From Stercorarius parasiticus (taxonomy: Eukaryota; Chordata; Aves; Charadriiformes; Stercorariidae): a stretch of 64,000 nt of DNA. The stretch is from the NCBI GenBank assembly GCA_013396915.1, contig VWZL01000697.1, positions 153,482 through 217,481 on the forward strand. Direction: 5' to 3'. Shown piece by piece: positions 61,801-64,000 of this stretch (the stretch's first letter is position 1; each line of letters starts with the position of its first letter). A model generated the notes under the pieces. The model was not told where the DNA came from. It worked only from the letters and a program-made list of their open reading frames with translations, and ran no database searches. The position numbers and the translations under genes were made by a program.

Positions 61801-63799
61801 CAGGACTGAGGCCAGTATTTACTCACCAGAAGTGGGCTGGCCGTCTGTCAGCAAAATAATCATGGAGACGCTCCGCTCTGGCAGCCTCTCAGCTTTATCC
61901 AGCACGCTCACGGCAGTCAGCAGGGCACGATTGATATCTGTGCCTATAATGAGAAAGCAGGCATCACTCACCTAAAAAGGGTAATCATCTGAAGAAATCG
62001 GTGCACTTCATCTGCAGAGACCCTGCAGAGTTGTTTAAAGTTTTCTGCAGGAAGTAATCCTTCAGAGAAATGAGGATTTAGGGGTTTAGCCTACTGGGCT
62101 TAATTATGGTGTATTATATTGCAATGGCAATGCTGGAGTATTTTGCTTTTGGGAGCATTTTCCACACATATGTCATGGGAAACACAAACATGTCTAGAGC
62201 CATTAAAAAGTGCTTAAATAAACACGCGGTCATCTGCTAACCTATATTTAAGAAAAGTCTCCCAGCCTTATTTGAGAAGTCAAAGAAAAGAGCTGGGCAC
62301 AGGTGGGGTTTATTGGTGTTAGCACCTGGGATAATACCTGTGTTAATACTAACTATGTTAACTAACAGCTGTGTTAATAGTAACAGCATAACATTAACGG
62401 GATATATATCCTTTTAGATGTGCTTAAAACTAAATAATAAAACAAAGTGCACTGAGCAATGCAGCAATTGAAATGCTTCATGCCTGTTTTGATTATTTTG
62501 TTTCTGTAGCGTGGCTTACATGGGAGTATAACTTTGGATGCATTTTTTTTTAGAAGGGGACCCTCGATATTAAAAAAATCAGCAAATTTCTGTTAAATGT
62601 TGAGTGAATTGCCATTTTTCTGTAGGAAAAAAAATGTACTATCAGGAAATCTTCCAGCCATCTCTGTTACAAAAGTCTGAAACAAAACTTTGTGGCTTGT
62701 ATGGTTCACAGATGTGATGTCACCATCTCTCTATATATCCATATCAAAAATGTAGTCACCAATCCATTCACTCCTACAACAGCTGTTCTACCCCACTCAT
62801 TAAAAACTTACTTGCTTTGTGAGCACTGATGGTAGTTCTGTGGCAGTATATGACCAATACAAATAATATTTTTTTTACTAAGCAATATATTGTATTGGGT
62901 GCTTTTTTGTGATTACAAGCAACTAGGTGGTGCTCTGTACCTCCACTAGCAGAAAGAGTTTGCACGAATCCTGCAGCACTCGCCACGTTCTCTGCAGTGG
63001 CTTGCAGCAAAGAGCTCTTCCACTCCACTACTTTCCTGTTAAAGGTGATAAAGCTGAAATGATCCTCCAGGCGGAGGTCTTGCAAAATCTTCAACAGGGC
63101 ATCCCTTGTCTGTTCCAAGGAGAAAACAACCACTTTGAATATTTCTACTTCTCTGACAGAACTGGGATTGGAACTGCAGTCTAATAAGGGGGTTTCTCCA
63201 CAGCATTATTCAAGATACAGCCCAATGCCCTTATTTAGTCTTAATGGTATTTTTCAGGTTGAGACCATCAGAAATGGCCTATTCACTCAACTTATAGACA
63301 CAAAAAAACACCTCTGAGGGCTGTAGTGGGCTTGTCTGCTCTCTAGCAAAGCTACATACACAGTCATCAACAAGGTAAAACAGATCAATTAATTCTTTAG
63401 ACTTCATTAAAGAGAAAAAATCAGAAGCAAAATATTCTGGAAAGATAGAGACAGAAATGTGCTCTTTGCCTTAATGTGTGATACCCGTGAGAACAGCCGT
63501 ATCAGATTGCTCTTTGATAGCTTACATCTGTGCATATGTATTTTCAAGCATTTCTATATGACGGCAAATTTTGCTGTGTGCAAAACCAGCATGTGTTTCA
63601 GAAGTGAAATTCACAGTCACTCCCTCGAAAGGCTGGTGTGTGTGAGTGATGCAAGCAGAGATCAGTATTTGAAGTAAGTTACCTGTTCAATTTTTCTGCC
63701 TGCCATGGAGCCACTTCGATCTATAACGAAGATGACATTCTTGGGAAACACTGGCATTTCATGGGGTGCAAAGTAATGCACAAAATACCCACTGACAAT
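49766..63799 (-). CDS. ITIH4: ITIH4-type inter-alpha-trypsin inhibitor heavy chain (5' end off window)
   Basis: Sixteen exons, listed from 5' to 3': 63683..63799, 62941..63109, 61827..61943, 60116..60297, 59041..59223, 58388..58527, 57610..57764, 57066..57098, 55492..55524, 54799..54852, 54428..54466, 53822..53935, 52988..53162, 51366..51520, 50416..50518, 49766..49841. They give 614 aa plus TAG, with phase kept throughout. The VWA domain starts with [17 protein letters not shown]4 hallmarks are [42 protein letters not shown] and the ending PCWSVDVTA. The DPHF site is absent, as in mammalian ITIH4, so no coupling to bikunin is expected. ITIH4 is a liver plasma protein cut by kallikrein and described as a protease inhibitor. 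The signal peptide and VIT exons lie beyond 64000. The gene is convergent with ITIH3. Confidence 0.92.
50416..50518 (-). CDS. ITIH4: ITIH4 penultimate exon
   Basis: This encodes [20 protein letters not shown], then [13 protein letters not shown]. It matches the human pattern GQFYQEV, then RTLRVQGNDHSATR. The acceptor is TTGCTTAG and the donor GTAACA. Confidence 0.88.
53822..53935 (-). CDS. ITIH4: ITIH4 exon replacing the DPHF exon
   Basis: This is 114 bp, the same length as the DPHF exon of ITIH3. It encodes [20 protein letters not shown], then [26 protein letters not shown] is shared with human ITIH4, and the Asp-Pro-His-Phe site is absent. This is direct evidence that the gene is ITIH4-type. 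Confidence 0.92.
54428..54466 (-). CDS. ITIH4: ITIH4 linker exon d (39 bp)
   Basis: This is in phase 1 on both sides and encodes [13 protein letters not shown]. The acceptor is AGAATTTCAG and the donor is a consensus GTAAGT. Confidence 0.7.
54799..54852 (-). CDS. ITIH4: ITIH4 linker exon c (54 bp)
   Basis: This is in phase 1 on both sides and encodes [18 protein letters not shown]. The acceptor is TTTATTTCAG. The donor GTAGTT is weak, and an alternative GTAGGT four bases earlier would break the frame. Confidence 0.6.
   Translation of the reverse strand, partial: VDGALSPNLSATRSCCQ
55492..55524 (-). CDS. ITIH4: ITIH4 linker exon b (33 bp)
   Basis: This is in phase 1 on both sides and encodes [11 protein letters not shown]. 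The acceptor is TTTCTCCAG and the donor GTAAAT. The YRLRSG stretch is basic and could be a protease-sensitive site. Confidence 0.65.
55530..57060 (-). other. ITIH4 linker-region intron with GC-rich block
   Basis: Between linker exons a and b, the stretch 55780..56560 is clearly GC-richer and open in several frames, but no exon there keeps phase 1. A possible 18-bp exon lies at 56680..56697 (see findings). Confidence 0.45.
57066..57098 (-). CDS. ITIH4: ITIH4 linker exon a (33 bp)
   Basis: This is in phase 1 on both sides and encodes [11 protein letters not shown]. The acceptor is CCTTGTGCTAG after a pyrimidine tract and the donor is GTAAAT. There is no strong homology, so support comes from phase and splice sites only. 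Confidence 0.55.
57610..57764 (-). CDS. ITIH4: ITIH4 exon before the linker
   Basis: The acceptor is CAGACTTTAG, not the nearer TTTCAG, because only the former keeps phase and gives [20 protein letters not shown], then [16 protein letters not shown]. It is 155 bp, the same as ITIH3 exon 14. Confidence 0.9.
59236..59258. repeat. (GA)n microsatellite
   Basis: About 11 AG dinucleotides in an ITIH4 intron, 12 bp upstream of the exon that begins at 59223 and so inside its splice-acceptor tract. On the ITIH4 strand it reads CT-rich and may serve as the pyrimidine tract. Confidence 0.85.
60116..60297 (-). CDS. ITIH4: ITIH4 exon with the [11 protein letters not shown] core
   Basis: This encodes [17 protein letters not shown], then [20 protein letters not shown] and [15 protein letters not shown]. 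It follows human ITIH4 more closely than ITIH1-3 ([12 protein letters not shown] against LYNLGFG). It is 182 bp, identical in length to ITIH3 exon 11. Confidence 0.93.
60298..61826 (-). other. ITIH4 intron in the VWA region
   Basis: A 1.5 kb intron with no recognisable repeat or extra exon. Confidence 0.5.
63683..63799 (-). CDS. ITIH4: ITIH4 VWA exon with MIDAS
   Basis: This encodes [20 protein letters not shown], then [14 protein letters not shown] and RKIEQ. The DRSGS motif keeps the metal-binding Asp and serines. It is 117 bp, the same as ITIH3 exon 8. It is the first exon of this gene inside the window, and 63800..64000 is intron. Confidence 0.93.
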
Positions 63800-64000
63800 C
63801 TGAAATACAGAATGAAATCATGTATAAAATTACATTAAATAAATAAATGTTGCATCTTAACATTCTGGCATAGCAAGAAGGGGGAGGATGCTTAGCGTTC
63901 TGTTCTACTAGGTAAGCCCAAATCAAAGAACTATTTAAATGTATTTCCTAGCTGGAAGTGAAACTATTTGTAGAGAGCAAATTACAAGAGAACAGCATAT

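Noticed and set aside
1..64000. CRISPR arrays, tRNA or rRNA genes, prokaryotic operons
   Set aside because: None were seen. Gene structure, repeats and synteny are those of a vertebrate chromosome.

Overview
This is a vertebrate nuclear genomic window, most likely from a bird. Its genes are split by GT-AG introns into small exons. It carries avian CR1 LINE tails ending in the ATTCTATG-type repeat, and a solo endogenous-retrovirus LTR of a kind I recognise from bird genomes. The gene order matches human 3p21.1 (GLT8D1, SPCS1, NEK4, ITIH cluster). The species cannot be named from sequence alone.

Layout from left to right. (1) 1-2100, minus strand: the 5' end of GLT8D1, running off the left edge. 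(2) About 1560-2660: a CpG-rich divergent promoter shared by GLT8D1 and SPCS1. (3) 2488-4723, plus: complete SPCS1, 4 exons, 101 aa. (4) 6328-22236, minus: complete NEK4, 15 exons, 783 aa, with a 583-bp solo LTR in antisense inside one intron. (5) About 22150-22460: the CpG-rich NEK4 promoter. (6) 23555-45532, plus: complete ITIH3-type inter-alpha-trypsin inhibitor heavy chain, 22 exons, 892 aa, with a compact liver-type promoter. (7) About 45.9-49.5 kb: intergenic. (8) 49766-63799, minus: the 3' 16 exons (614 aa) of an ITIH4-type heavy chain, whose 5' exons lie beyond the right edge.

The coding models were built by hand. Splice sites were chosen so that reading phase is kept across every junction and so that the protein follows the known family. 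SPCS1 and NEK4 are housekeeping genes: an ER signal-peptidase subunit and a NIMA-related kinase. ITIH3 and ITIH4 are secreted, liver-type plasma proteins with VIT and VWA domains. ITIH3 keeps the C-terminal DPHF processing site used for chondroitin-sulfate coupling to bikunin. The ITIH4-type gene has lost it and has instead a short linker made of small phase-1 exons.

No prokaryote-like or defence-type system is present. The items most worth a second look are a 6-bp micro-exon in ITIH3, the absence of an ITIH1 gene between NEK4 and ITIH3, uORFs that abut or overlap the GLT8D1 and NEK4 start codons, a long in-frame extension upstream of SPCS1, the HNF1/FOXA-like promoter of ITIH3, and the promoter-competent solo LTR in NEK4.
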